Shown piece by piece: positions 22,442 through 36,202 of a stretch of DNA of 64,000 nt (position 1 is the first letter of the stretch; each line of letters begins with the position of its first letter). The stretch is taken from contig JAHLKH010000031.1 in the NCBI GenBank assembly GCA_025526915.1, forward strand, positions 1-64,000. Direction: 5' to 3'. This DNA comes from Entophlyctis helioformis (lineage: Eukaryota > Chytridiomycota > Chytridiomycetes > Chytridiales > Chytriomycetaceae). The position numbers were made by a program, and so were the translations under genes. The notes under the pieces were generated by a model that searched no databases, was not told the origin of the DNA, and saw nothing but the letters and a program-made list of their open reading frames with translations.

Positions 22442-22992
22442 ATGGACACGTCGGGCCTTCCACTGGGCAGCCAGCGGGGCGGCATGGCGCGCCAGAGCCC
22501 TCTGCCACAGGTGCCGACCATGTCTGCCGAACGACGCGCATCGCTCAGTACGCCACGCGGCAGCGGCGGCATGAAGTACAACAGCGGCGGCACCAACGCC
22601 GGTGTGCTGATGCGTCGCAATACCGTCAACCATCAGCTCGTTATTCACGATCCGGACATGACCGAGGTGCGCCGTTGAATCCAGTTTGTTGACTGCATGC
22701 CGTTAGGCTGTTTGTTGCTGTCCGCGGCATCGCTACATCGCTAGCAGCCATCTCGTAAAGCAGCACACGCTCTGCCAGTGGAATGTACTGCTTGCGCTGT
22801 CGTAACGCGGCATGCTGACTCTCGACGCGTCCTGCTCCTGGCGCGACCTGGCAGACCATTTCGCCGTACGCCAGCCGGTACAGACGCTACCCAAACCTCA
22901 TTGAAATATACGTCCCAACAACCCGCGCCACAATCGTGTCAAAGCTCACGACCGCAGCGGCTGCCGATCCGCCAGAACAGCAGCAGCAGGCC

Positions 22993-23024
<32 letters not shown>

Positions 23025-26000
23025 GACGCGACGTGGCGGCGTCCGCGAACGTCCGCAAAAGGAAGAGATTGTCTTTGAGCTTGCCAAGTTGGACAATGTG
23101 CGTGGCTGGTCTCACAAAATGACTCGATCGACTGTGCAAGACTAACCAGAGCATCGTTTGCCAGTTCTCGCCCTTTATCATCGACCTCGAGAACGCAGAT
23201 CTCCCTCCCCTCCTCAAAAAGTTCTCGTGGACTCAGGCCGCCCCATTCAAGGAGGAGAAGTTCCATCGGTCCGTGTCCGACTCGATCGGCAACAACTACA
23301 GTCCGAACGCCGCCGACATCAACATGAAGCAGCTGCAGAAACGCAGCCGCCCGAACCAGACTGGTGAGCCTCCATGATCATCGTTGTGCAGCGTGCCCAA
23401 GGACTGACGTGGCCGAAACTCGCGAGTGTAGATGAAGAGCTGGCCAAGCGTCGCAAGTCGAGCCAGAAACGCAACGAGCTGGCGCCATCCACATCGCTGC
23501 TGACAGAAAGCCGTCCGCAGTCGCCACAGTCGCGCATCCGGTCCATCACAACGGCGTTCGAGTCGTTCAAAAAGCCCCAGTCGACCAATGCCCAGGAGCT
23601 GGATCCGTTTGATCTCGAGGCACACACCATTGCGCTGCAAGTGACACCCGAGCAGCGCTACTGGTTCTATGTTGAGCGCGGGGTGCCCGATGCCGCTCTT
23701 TCGCGAATCGAAGACAACACGATCCGGGGCATCGAGGGCAAGCTGCCTGGTAGGCTGGTCAAGGCAGAGCACCTGCAAGAAACCCATCGCAACGTGCTCG
23801 CGGAAGTCAAGAATGTCCACTGCACAGCCATCAAGCAGTCCATTGTCGACTACATCCTGCTGGATCCCGCCGAGCAGCAGCGTCTGCTGATTCCGCCCTT
23901 CTTCGCCACCTACATCCCACGAACGGCGCGTGCTCCTGTTCCCTGGCACGACGACCTTATCAAGACGCGCGCGTACATTGAGGACAACCTGTTCATCACG
24001 AATCCGGTCATGCTTGAGCTGCTCAAGATCTACACGCAGTTTGAAAAGTGCAAGATCGTTGACATGAGCGTGTTTACGCCGAGCGTCCTGCCCATGACCA
24101 CCGAAGAGTTTCAGGGCATTCTCAAGAACCAGTGTCTGGCGTTCAAAAACAGGATGCTCAACGAGTACGTCCAGCCTCGTTGCTTGGCGATCTGTCTGCA
24201 TGCAACATGGCTGACCATGGATGGGAATCGCAACTGACTGCTGCACTGCGCCGTTTAGATGGATCCCGACCGTCGCAAACATGTTCTTCCAGACCAAGAA
24301 CGAGTGGTACTGCATCGCCACCGACTGCGAGGATCCCGACGTTGGGTTCCGCCGTCTCGACTCGTTCTTCAAGTCCGTCACCGCGGTGCTCTCCAACCAG
24401 CTGTGGGCACTTGTCCAGACCAGTCTCTCGGACTTTGAAGCCTTCTTTGAGCAGTTCTCGCAGGCAACGTCGGAAGTCTCGCTGTTTGCCGTGCATTTGA
24501 GCATCTCTGGCGCGCAGATCCGCTTTGACCCGCCGCTGACCGACCTCGAGGTCGTGGTGGTGTCTATCCTCAACGAAGTCGTCAACGTCGTGCGCGAGAT
24601 CCCGCGTGTCGAGACCAAGCTCTTCACGTCCCTCAACGGCGAGCACCTGTACCTTCCAGCCATCGCCCTCGACGATGACCGTATTGCCGAGGGCCGATTC
24701 TTCCGTCGCATCGTTGCCAAGAACACTGTCGCGCCACAGAAGCACCTTATGAGCTACGACAAGTACAAGTCGCTTCTCAACCACAAGGCCGAGAAGCGCA
24801 TCGAGGACTTTTTGCGCGAGAAGCACGATCTGGAAGACTACGAGACGGTAAGCGTTTGCTTTGCCGCCTTGCTCCATGGACATGTGCACGGATGCCATGG
24901 CTGACACATTGCGCATGGCTCAACAGGAAATCAAAAAGTTGACCAGACTGATTGATGAAATCGCGTCGTCGCCGTCCATTGTGCGGTTCAGCATGATATT
25001 CCTCGAGTGCGAGGCGCTCAAGGTTGAGCTGACATCCAAGGCCAACCAGCTCGTGCAAAAGCTCGTCGATCAGGTTGCTGACATGAACCGCAAGAGTAAC
25101 TTGAGGTGGGGGGCCGGACTTGGTTGGCGATCATGTGCTCAAACAAACGACTGATATGTGTGCAGCATCTGCGAGGCGTACGAAAAGATCTCTGCAAAGG
25201 CCATGAAAGCACCCAACGACACCGAGGAGCTAGTCGAGCTCATGAAGTATGTCGAGACGGCCAAAACCAAGGACATTGTGTTGCTGCGCGAGGACATCAA
25301 CAAGGGCAAGAAGCGGCTTGATTTCCTGCTCAGCTACGCATTCATGAGCGAGGAGGACATCAAGCTCAACGGCGTGACGTTCACGTGGCCGACGCGTATC
25401 CTGCCCATCTTTGAGCTGTCCAAGAAGCGCATGCTGCAAAAGAAGACCAAGGCGCAGGAGGACCTCAAGCTCAAGATCGAGGCAACCAACACGGACCTGG
25501 ACGAATGCTACGACAGCGCGACCAAATTCCAGGACTACGGCATCATGTCGGAGCTGCCCGAGTACATGAAGAAGATCAAGAAGCTCGAAGCCAAGCTGGC
25601 AGAGCTGTCCGAGACAATCAGCAAGATCAACGTCGAGGAGGAGCTGCTCGAGTGGGAAAAGACGCCGTTCAACAAGTACCAGCAGACCATCGAGTTCCTG
25701 GACCCGTACAAGAAGCTGTGGGAGACGGCTGCGCAGTTCCAGGCCGACTATGGCCGCTGGATGAATGGCAGCTTCCGCGATCTCAACGCGGAAGAGGTCG
25801 AAGAGTCTGTCAACAACATGTTCCGCATCACCTTCAAGCTCACCAAGACCTTCTCCGAGCAGCCTGTGCCCAAAAAGGTGGCCGAGAGCGTCAAGAACAA
25901 GCTTGAAAAGTTCAAGTCGCATCTGCCGCTCATCAGCGTGCTGCGCAACCCGGGTCTGCGCGAGCGTCACTGGGGACAGATGGGCCAGATTGTCGGCCAG

Positions 26001-29000
26001 CCGATCCTGCCAGACGAAACCACATCGCTCAGCAAGATCCTGGATCTCAACCTGACGCCGTTCCTGACGCAGTTTGAGACCATTTCCGATGCCGCGTCCA
26101 AGGAGCACTCGCTGCAAAAGACGCTTGCCAAGATGCGCGAGGACTGGGAGCCGCTGGCGTTCAACTGCATCGACTACAAGGACACGGGCACCAAGATCCT
26201 GTCTGCCCTCGACGACATCCAGGCGCTGCTCGACGACCAGATTGTCAAGGTGCAGACCATGCGCGGCAGCCCGTTTGTCAAGCCCATCGAAAACGAGGTC
26301 AAGGTCTGGGAGTCGACGCTCGTCAATGTGCAGGACATTATCGACTCGTGGCTCAAGGTGCAGGCAACGTGGCTGTACCTCGAGCCCATTTTCACGAGCG
26401 AGGACATCATGGCCGCCATGCCTGTCGAGGGCCGCAAGTTCAAGTCGGTCGACAAGACATGGCGCGACATCATGTCCAACGCAGCCGAGAATCCCAAGAT
26501 CCTGGCAGTCGCGTCGGTGCCCAACCTGCTGCACAAGCTCAACGACAGCAACGTTCTGCTCGAGGAGATCCAAAAGGGTCTCAACGACTACCTCGAAAAG
26601 AAGCGGCTGTTCTTCCCGCGCTTCTTCTTCTTGTCCAACGACGAGCTGCTCGAGATTCTCGCCGAGACCAAGGACCCATTGCGCGTCCAGCCGCATCTCA
26701 AGAAATGTTTCGAGGGCATCGCCAGCCTCGTGTTCCAGGACGGCACCAAGATCATCGCCATGTGCTCGAGCGAAAACGAAAAGGTCAAGCTCAAGGAAGT
26801 CATTGAGCCAGCCAACGCCAAGGGTGCGGTCGAAAAGTGGTTGCTGCAGGTCGAAAAGGTCATGCAGTCGTCCGTGCACCAGCAGATTGTCAATGCCAAC
26901 AAGGCGTACATGGACACGCCGCGCGAAAAGTGGGTGCTCGAATGGCCCGGCCAGGTTGTCATTTGCGTGAGCCAGGTGTACTGGACAAAGGAAGTCTCGG
27001 ACGTGCTTCAAAAGGGTGAAGGCGCCAACGGCCTCAAGCATTACCGTGACGTTTGCACGCGCCAGCTGGAGGAGATTGTCGCGCTTGTGCGTGGCGAGCT
27101 GACACCAATGGCGCGCATGACGCTGTCGGCTCTGGTCGTCATTGACGTGCACGCACGCGACGTCGTGAATGATCTGTACAAGGCGGGCGTGAGTGCCGAG
27201 TCTGACTTTGAGTGGCTGTCGCAGCTGCGTACTACTGGGAGAACGACGATGTGCAAGTGCGCATGATCAATGCCACCATCAAGTGAGTTGTCTGCTTGCA
27301 AGTGGCACTGGGGCTTGAGTGGCTGACACCTCGTTGCTGTCCGACAGATACGGTTACGAGTATCTCGGCAACTGTCCACGCCTGGTCATCACGCCGCTCA
27401 CGGATCGATGCTACCGCACGCTGATTGGCGCCATTGATCTCTACTTGGGCGGTGCACCAGAGGGGCCGGCCGGCACAGGCAAGACCGAGTCTGTCAAGGA
27501 TCTTGCCAAAGCCATCGCCAAGGCGTGTGTGGTCTTTAACTGCTCCGACGGTCTCGACTACATTGCCATGGGCAAGTTCTTCAAGGGCCTGGCGTCGTCG
27601 GGTGCCTGGGCATGTTTCGACGAGTTCAACCGCATTGATCTCGAGGTGCTGTCGGTGGTTGCTCAGCAGATCCTGACCATCCAGCGTGCCGTCGTGGCCA
27701 AAATGGAAAAGTTTGTGTTTGAAGGCACGACCATGACTCTCAATCGCGGATGCTCCGTGTTCATCACCATGAATCCCGGTTATGCGGGCCGCTCTGAGCT
27801 GCCCGACAACCTCAAGGCTCTCTTCCGTCCCGTAAGTGTTGTCGCGATGCTCGCAGTCGTGTACTGCAATGACTTGGCCGCTGACACGCGTCCTGGCGAC
27901 CCAATGGCAGGTTGCTATGATGGTGCCTGACTATGCGCTGATTGCAGAGATCTCGCTGTACTCGTTTGGATTCGTCGAGGCACGCAATCTGGCCCGCAAG
28001 ATTGTCGCCACATACAAACTTTGCTCGGAGCAGCTGTCGTCGCAGGACCACTACGACTACGGCATGCGTGCCGTCAAGTCTGTGCTCACGGCTGCAGGCA
28101 ATCTCAAGCTCAAGTACCCAGACGAGAACGAGCACATTATCATGCTGCGGTCCATCAACGATGTCAACCTGCCCAAGTTCCTGTCGCAGGACATCCCGCT
28201 GTTCAAGGCCATTTCGGCCGACCTGTTCCCCAAGGTTGTGCTGCCCACGCCCGACTACCGCAACCTCATGATCAGCGTGCACGAGTACATGGAGAAATCC
28301 AACCTACAGCCGGTCGACAATGCGCTCGAAAAGATTGTGCAGACGTACGAGATGATGTGCATTCGTCACGGATACATGCTTGTGGGTATGCCGTGGTCAG
28401 GCAAGACGACCGCGTACCGCGCGCTGGCTGCTGCACTGTCGGACATGTTTGAGCGCGCACTCAACGAGAAAAAGGTCGAGTACAAGGTCATCAACCCCAA
28501 GTCGATTACGATGGGCCAGCTGTACGGCCAGTTTGATCCTGTCACGCACGAGTGGACAGACGGCGTGCTCGCCAACTCGTTCCGCGCGTTTGCGCAGCAG
28601 GGCACGGCGGAGCGCAAGTGGATCATCTTTGACGGACCCGTCGACGCCATCTGGATCGAGAACATGAACACGGTGCTTGACGACAACAAGAAGCTGTGTC
28701 TGACGAGTGGCGAGATCATGTCCATGAGCAGCACCATGAGCATCCAGTTTGAGGTTTCGGATCTGGCTGTCGCGTCGCCCGCCACCGTGTCTCGCTGCGG
28801 CATGATCTACATGGAGCCCGACTCGCTGGGATGGCGGCCGCTGATGCAGTCGTGGCTGAACACGCTGCCGCACGGCGTCAAGCCCGACCACAAGAGCCTG
28901 ATTCTGACCCTGTTCGACTGGGTCGTGCCGCCGTGTCTCGAGTTTGTCAACACCTCGTGCCGCGAGATGGTCGGCACATCCAACATCAACATGGCCGTGG

Positions 29001-32000
29001 CGCTCATGAATCTCATCACGTGCCAGCTCGACGACTTCAGCGCGGACCAAAAGACGATTGACGAGATCCCGCCCAACATCCAGGTCGTGTGGATGGTGTC
29101 CTTTTTCCTGTTTTCGTGCATCTGGTCGCTGGGCGGCACGCTCGACGGCCGCTCGCGCAAAAAGTTTGATGTCTTTTACCGCACGCTCATCAACGGCGGC
29201 AACAAGGACTACCTGCCGCCAGAAAAGTTCAAGATGGACAAGCCGATCCCTGACCCGGCGACCATCTACGACTATGTCTTTGAGCGCGACAAGAAGACGG
29301 GCGGCACGTGGAAGCTGTGGACAGACACGATCGAAAAGGCGGATATCCCACCCAAGACGCGGTTCAACTCGATCACCATCCCGACCGTCGACACCGCGCG
29401 GTATAGCTACCTTCTCGACCTGTTCCTCAAGCACTCGAAGCAGTGCCTGTTTGTCGGCCCGACCGGCACGGGCAAGAGTGTGTATGTCAACAACAAGCTG
29501 CTGACCGGCATGCCTCGCGACAAGTACACGCCCGTGTTCATCAACTTTTCGGCACAGACGTCCGCCAACCAGACGCAGGAGATTATCCTGAGCAAGCTGG
29601 ACAAGCGTCGTCGCGGTGTGTTTGGACCGGCGCACGGCCTCAAGTGCGTCATCTTTGTCGACGACCTCAACATGCCTGCGCGTGAAAAGTACGGTGCACA
29701 GCCGCCGATTGAGCTTCTTCGGCAATGGATGGACCATGGCCAGTGGTTTGATCTCAAGGACACGAGCACCATGCAGCTGGTGGACATCCAGTTTGTGGCT
29801 GCCATGGGCCCGCCGGGCGGTGGCCGCAACCCGGTCACGCCTCGGTTCCTGCGGCACTTTAACACCATCTCGATCACCGAGTTTGATGACTCGACCATGA
29901 AGCACATCTTCACGACCATTGTCGACTGGCACTTTACGACCAACAACTTTGTCGCGTCGATTGGCGCGCTCAAGTCGCAGCTTGTGTGTGCGGTGCTGGA
30001 TGTGTACCAAGGTATATGAATGCCGTTTGAGCCATGCTGGAAGATGTGCGGCTGCTGTAGAGACTGACAATGGGTGGCTGGCAGGTGCGATTGCGAGTCT
30101 GCTGCCGACGCCAGCAAAGTCGCACTATGTTTTCAACCTGCGCGACTTTGCGCGTGTCATCCAAGGCATTCTACTGGCCACGCCAGACAAGTTCAACGAG
30201 AACCCCAAGATGCTGCGTCTGTGGTGCCACGAGGTGTATCGTGTCTTTTACGACCGTCTGACCGACGAGGCCGACCGCAACTGGTTCTTCAACAGCGTCA
30301 AGGAGATATCTGCGCGCAACTTCAACATCCGGTTCGACGAGGTGTTTGGACATCTGGACTCGAACAAGGACGGCAAGGTGGACGACGACGATCTGCGCAG
30401 TCTGATGTTTGGCGACTACATTCTGCCTGATGCGGCGACCCGCATCTACGACGAGGTTGTCAATGTCGCCAAGATCTCCGAAGTCATCAAGGGTAGACTG
30501 GACGAGTACAACCAAATGTCCAAGGCACCCATGAACCTGGTCATTTTCCGGTTTGCAGTCGAGCACGTGTCGCGCATCAGTCGCATCCTCAAGCAGCCGG
30601 CGGGCCACGCGCTGCTCGTCGGTGTCGGCGGCAGCGGCAGACAGTCTCTCACACGACTGGCTGCATTCATGGCCGAGTACCTGCTGTTCCAGGTCGAGAT
30701 CTCCAAGTCGTACGGCAAGAATGAGTGGCGCGACGATCTCAAAAAGATCCTGATCAAGGCAGGCGCCGAGGGCCGGCCGTCCGTGTTCCTGTTCAGCGAC
30801 ACGCAGATCAAGCAAGAGTCGTTCCTGGAAGACATCAACAACATGCTCAACACGGGCGAGGTGCCCAACATCTTTGCCATGGACGAAAAGGCGGCTGTGA
30901 TTGAGCAAGTGCGGAACGCGCTCACCAAAGACAATCCCAAGATGGATGCATCGCCTGCTGCGCTGTACAATGCATTCATCTCGCGGTGCAAAGAGAATCT
31001 GCACATTGTGCTGTGCATGAGTCCGATTGGTGACGCCTTCCGCAACCGGCTGCGCATGTTCCCGTCGCTGGTCAACTGCTGCACCATCGACTGGTTCCAG
31101 GTGTGGCCCGAAGACGCGCTCGAGATCGTGGCGACCAAGTTCCTGGAAGAAGTCGAGCTGACAGACGATGTGCGCAAGAACGTGGTGATCATGTGCAAAG
31201 AGTTCCACACCGGAGCGCGACTCCTCAGCCAGCGGTTCTTTGAGGCTCTGCGACGACACAACTACGTGACGCCTACGTCGTACTTGGAGCTCATCCAGAC
31301 GTACAAGCAGCTGCTGACGCAGAAGCGCAAAGAGGTGGATGCGCTCAAGATGCGGTACGAGGTCGGTCTGAAGCAGCTGGCGAGCGCGGCCGGACAGGTC
31401 GGAACGATGCAGATTGAGCTCAACGATCTGCAGCCGCAGCTGATTGCGACGCAAAAGGAGACGGACAAGATCATGGAGGTCATCCAGCGCGAGAGTGTCG
31501 AAGTCGAAAAGAAGCGCGAGCTGGTCAAGATTGACGAGGAGATTGCCAACCGCAAGGCAGGCGAAGCCAAAGCCATGAAGGACGAGTGCGAGGCGGATCT
31601 CGCCGAAGCCATTCCTGCGCTCGAGTCAGCACTCGAGGCTCTCGACACGCTCAAGCCGCAGGACATTACGGTCGTCAAGTCGATGAAGAATCCACCGGCC
31701 GCTGTCAAGGTTGTCATGGAAGCCATCTGTGTCATGAAAGGATACAAGCCCGCGCGTATCAAGGATCCCGGTGGCAGCGGCAAGATGGTGGACGACTACT
31801 GGGGACCCGCGCAAAAGATGCTGGGCGACTCGCACTTTTTGCAGGGACTCAAGACCTACGACAAGGACAATATCGATCCCAAGATCATTGAGAAGATCCG
31901 CAAGACGTACATTCCCAACCCAGACTTTGATCCCAACATTGTCAAGAACTCGTCGTCGGCCGCCGAGGGTCTGTGCAAGTGGGTGCGTGCACTCGACAAG

Positions 32001-35000
32001 TACGAGGTGGTCGCCAAGGTGGTCGCTCCCAAGAAAGAGGCGCTCGCCAAGGCCGAGGGCGAGCTGGCGGTGGAGATGGCCAAGCTCAATGCCAAACGCG
32101 CCGAGCTCAAGGAGGTCGAAGACAAGATGGCCAAGCTCGAGGCTGGGTTCAAGGAGATGACCGACAAAAAGGCCGATCTCGAGCGCCAGGTGGACATGGT
32201 CGGCAAGAAGCTCGTGCGTGCCGAGAAGCTCATTGGCGGTCTTGGTGGCGAGAAGGACCGATGGAGCGAAGCAGCCAGGTCGCTGGCCATTACATACACA
32301 AGCCTGACAGGCGACGTGCTCCTTGCATCGGCCGTCATCGCGTATCTGGGTGCGTTCACACTCAACTACCGCCAGTCGATGCAGACCGAGTGGAACCAGA
32401 AGCTCGTGGACCTCAAGATCCCGTGCTCGTCAAGCTTCACGCTGAGCAACACGCTGGGCGACCCCATCCAGATCCGCACATGGAGTCTTGCTGGGCTGCC
32501 CAACGACTCGTTCTCGTGCGACAACGGCATCATCTCAACCCGTGCGCGAAGATGGCCGCTGTTTATTGACCCACAAGGCCAGGCCAACAAGTGGATCAAG
32601 AACATGGAGAAGCAGAACAAGCTGATTGTGATCAAGCTCTCAGACTCGGACTATGTGCGCAGTCTCGAGAACGCGATCCAGTTTGGCACGCCCGTGCTGC
32701 TCGAAAACATCAACGAGGAAGTCGACTCGGTGCTTGAGCCGCTGCTCACCAAGCAGATCTTCAAGCAGAGCGGTGTCATGTGTATCCGTCTTGGCGAGGC
32801 CATCATCGAATACTCGCCACAGTTCCGCTTCTACATCACCACCAAGCTGCGCAACCCGCACTACCTGCCCGAACTCTCGACCAAGGTCACCATTGTCAAC
32901 TTTATGATCACGCCAGACGGTCTCGAGGACCAGCTGCTGGGCATTGTTGCCGCCAAGGAGCGGCCCGAGCTGGAAGAAGAAAAGAACCGGCTTGTGATCG
33001 CGTCAGCGAGCAACAAGAAACAGCTCAAGGAGATCGAGGACACCATTCTGTCGATTCTGAGTTCGAGTCAGGGCAGTCTGCTCGAAGACGAGTCTGCCAT
33101 CACGGCTCTGACAAGCTCCAAGGTCATTTCGGACGACATTGCGCAGAAGCAAAAGATTGCTGATGAGACGGAGCGGCAGATTGACATCACGCGGCAAGGA
33201 TACCGCCCCATTGCGTTCCACTCGTCGATCCTGTTCTTTGTGATTGCCGAGCTAGCCAATGTGAGCAGCGGTGGCAGCATTGGTTAAGGATGTGAGGTGG
33301 AGTGGCGCAATGGCATCTTGAACTGACAACTGTATTGCGCTGCACAGATCGAGCCCATGTATCAGTACTCGCTCGCGTGGTTCATCAACCTGTTCCTGCA
33401 GTCGATTGCCGACTCGGAAAAGTCGGATGTGCTCGCAAACCGGCTGGAGAACCTGCGGTCGCACTTTACATACTCGCTGTATGCCAACGTCTGCCGGTCG
33501 CTGTTCAAAAAGGACAAGCTGCTGTTTTCGTTCCTGCTCACGATCGGCATCATGCGCGGTGCAGGCGAGATTGATCCAGACGAGTGGCTGTTCCTGCTGA
33601 CGGGCGGCCTCATTCTCGACAAGATGCCGCCCAAGCCGCCGCAAGAGTGGTTCAGCGACAAGGCGTGGGGCGAGTCGGTGCGCGTGTCCAATCTGGCGTC
33701 GTTCAAGAACTTTGCATCGGAGCTCAAGGACAGCATGCCGCTGTGGGAAATGATCTACAATGCATCCGAGCCGTATGCGCAGACACTGCCGGGCGGCTGG
33801 CACGAGAAGCTCAACGACTTCCAGAAGCTCATTGTGATTCGCATCATTCGGCCCGACAAGCTGGTGCCGGCCGTGATGGAGTTTGTGCGTGTCAAGATGG
33901 GACAAAAGTTTGTGGAGCCGCCGCCGTTTGATCTGGCTGCCAGTTACGCAGACTCGATCAACATTGCGCCGCTCATCTTCATTCTGTCTCCTGGTGCCGA
34001 TCCGATGGCTGGGTAAGTGGCCAATGGCAGATGCAGCAGATGCTCGCCATGCTCGCCATGCTTGCTACCACGCGTGTGCTCAACTCGTGATGGACAGACT
34101 GCTGCGATTCGCAGAGGGCAAGGGATTCAGCTCAAGCAAGCTCAACGCCATCTCGCTCGGACAGGGCCAGGGCCCGGTTGCAGCAGGCATGATCCGCCAG
34201 GCCGTCAAGGCCGGAACATGGGTCGTGCTGCAAAACTGCCACTTGGCGGTGTCGTGGCTGCCGACGCTTGAAAAGATCTGCGAGGAGCTCACGCCCGACG
34301 TCACACACAAGGAATTCCGGCTATGGCTCACGTCGTATCCGACGGAAAAGTTCCCCGTGACGCTGCTGCAGAACGGTGTCAAGATGACCAACGAGCCGCC
34401 TGCTGGACTGCGCGCCAACCTGCTGCGCAGCTACACGTCGGATCCCATCTCGGACGAGACGTTCTTCAAGGGAGTCAAGAAGCCCAACGCGCCGCCGTTT
34501 GAGAAGCTGCTGTTTGGACTGTGTTTCTTCCACGCGCTGGTGCAAGAGCGACGCAACTTTGGCCCGCTCGGATGGAACATTCCGTACGAGTTCAACGAGT
34601 CGGATCTGCGCATCAGTGTGCGCCAGCTGCACAAGGTAAGGAGTGCAATGCAGAGGCAAGGCTGGTGATGACTAGGGCAACGGCTTGCCTGGCTGACTCG
34701 CGGCGCTTGCCGATTTGCGTGACAGTTCCTCAACGAGTACGACGAAGTGCCGTGGAAGGCACTTGCGTACCTCGCTGGCGAATGCAACTATGGCGGTCGT
34801 GTCACGGACGACCGCGATCGCCGCACGCTCATGTCGCTGCTGTCGATTGTGTACACGCCCGAGATCCTCGACGACGACTACAAGCTGTCGCCATCGGGCA
34901 TTTACTATGCGCCGCCGCGTGGCACATACGACTCGTACACAAAGTACATCAAGGCCCTGCCGCTGATCCAGAGCCCCGAGGTGTTTGGAATGCACGAGAA

Positions 35001-36095
35001 CGCCGACATTGCAAAGGATCTGGCCGAGACCAACCTTCTCATTGCGTCGATTGTTCTGACCCAAGGCCGTTCAGGCGGCGGCGGCGGTGGAGGTGGTGGC
35101 AAAACGCAAGACGAGCTCACCGGAGAAATCGCGTCGGGCATTCTGTCTGCGCTGCCACCCGACTTTGACGTGGCGCTGGCAAAGAAGCACTATCCTGTGC
35201 GGTACGATGAGAGCATGAACACAGTCCTCATCCAGGAGCTTGTGCGATACAACCGGCTGCTGTACACGGTGCGCGACTCGCTGCAGAATGTGCTCAAGGC
35301 GATCAAGGGTCTTGTGGTCATGTCCAAGGAGCTCGAAGAAGTAGCGCAGAGTCTGACCATGGGCAAGATTCCCGAGATGTGGGCCAACCGTTCGTACCCG
35401 TCGCTCAAGCCTCTGGTACGTTGTCTTTGTTGATCGCCTGGCTGTATCTTTAGAGCGCTGACGATGCTGGAACAGGGCTCGTACGTGCAAGACTTTGTTG
35501 CGCGTCTCGAGTTTCTGCAAACATGGATCGAGCAGTCAACGCCGCCAGTCTTTTGGATCTCTGGCTTCTTCTTCACGCAGTCGTTCCTCACAGGCACGCT
35601 GCAAAACTATGCGCGCAAGTACTCGATCCCCATTGATCTTCTGGTTCTGTCGTTCCAGGTCATGCAGGAGGACAGCTATGCGCAGCCGCCCGAGGACGGA
35701 GTGTATGTGCGCGGCTTCTTCCTCGAGGGTGCGCGATGGGACCGCACCACCAACCTGCTCGGCGATCAGCTGCCCAGACAGCTCACCGACTCGATGCCGA
35801 TTGTGCGGTTGACGCCGTGCAACACGGATGCACCCGAGCTTGTCAGGGCCAAGGATATCTGCTACGACTGCCCCGTGTACAAGACGAGCATGCGTCGTGG
35901 CACACTGTCCACCACCGGCCACAGTACAAACTATGTCATGAGCATGCTGCTCACGACCGACAAGATCAAGCGATACTGGATCAATCGTGGTGTGGCTGCA
36001 GTGGTGAGTTTCTTTGATGGCTGTTGGCTTGGAATGGCATGCCGCACGCGCTGACACGAGCATGCCTTGTCCAGCTTCAACTCAGCGACCAGTAA
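22442..36095 (+). CDS. Axonemal inner-arm dynein heavy chain (DNAH3/7/12 class)
   Basis: Fifteen exons: 22442-22666, 22855-23097, 23150-23363, 23432-24164, 24259-24847, 24927-25105, 25166-27282, 27348-27831, 27911-30011, 30085-33260, 33348-34012, 34098-34635, 34726-35415, 35476-36003, 36075-36095. The sum is one base short of 4168 codons. The missing base is in exon 7 at about 27228-27230, where the conserved QLR-YYWEND block breaks frame. Order: N-terminus with a Gln run, tail, linker, AAA1 P-loop GPAGTGKTE (about residue 1473), AAA2 GMPWSGKTT (1753), EF-hand-like insert [12 protein letters not shown] (2382), AAA3 GPTGTGKS (2111), AAA4 GVGGSGRQS (2474), coiled-coil stalk (about 2700-3040), AAA5/6 and the dynein C-terminal domain. 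An EF-hand is a feature I recall in DNAH7. The motor drives flagellar beating of zoospores. Confidence 0.96.
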
Positions 36096-36202
36096 TCATG
36101 TGTGCATGCTATTGTGACAGTGGAGTCAATGAATGAAAGGATGGAAGGGGAACGGATGAATGAAGCAGATACAAGCGATGGACCGATCCGCCGGCTGGGA
36201 TG

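Noticed and set aside
25230..27152. Minus-strand open frame of 640 codons
   Set aside because: Antisense shadow of dynein exon 7; the composition (Leu/Arg/His/Asp-rich) mirrors the reverse complement of dynein codons.
27190..27225. GTGAGT...CAG stretch considered as an intron explaining the dynein frame break
   Set aside because: It is 36 nt, a multiple of three, so it does not mend the frame, and it would remove conserved residues.
28397..30070. Minus-strand open frame of 557 codons
   Set aside because: Antisense of dynein exon 9, which contains clear AAA P-loops on the plus strand.
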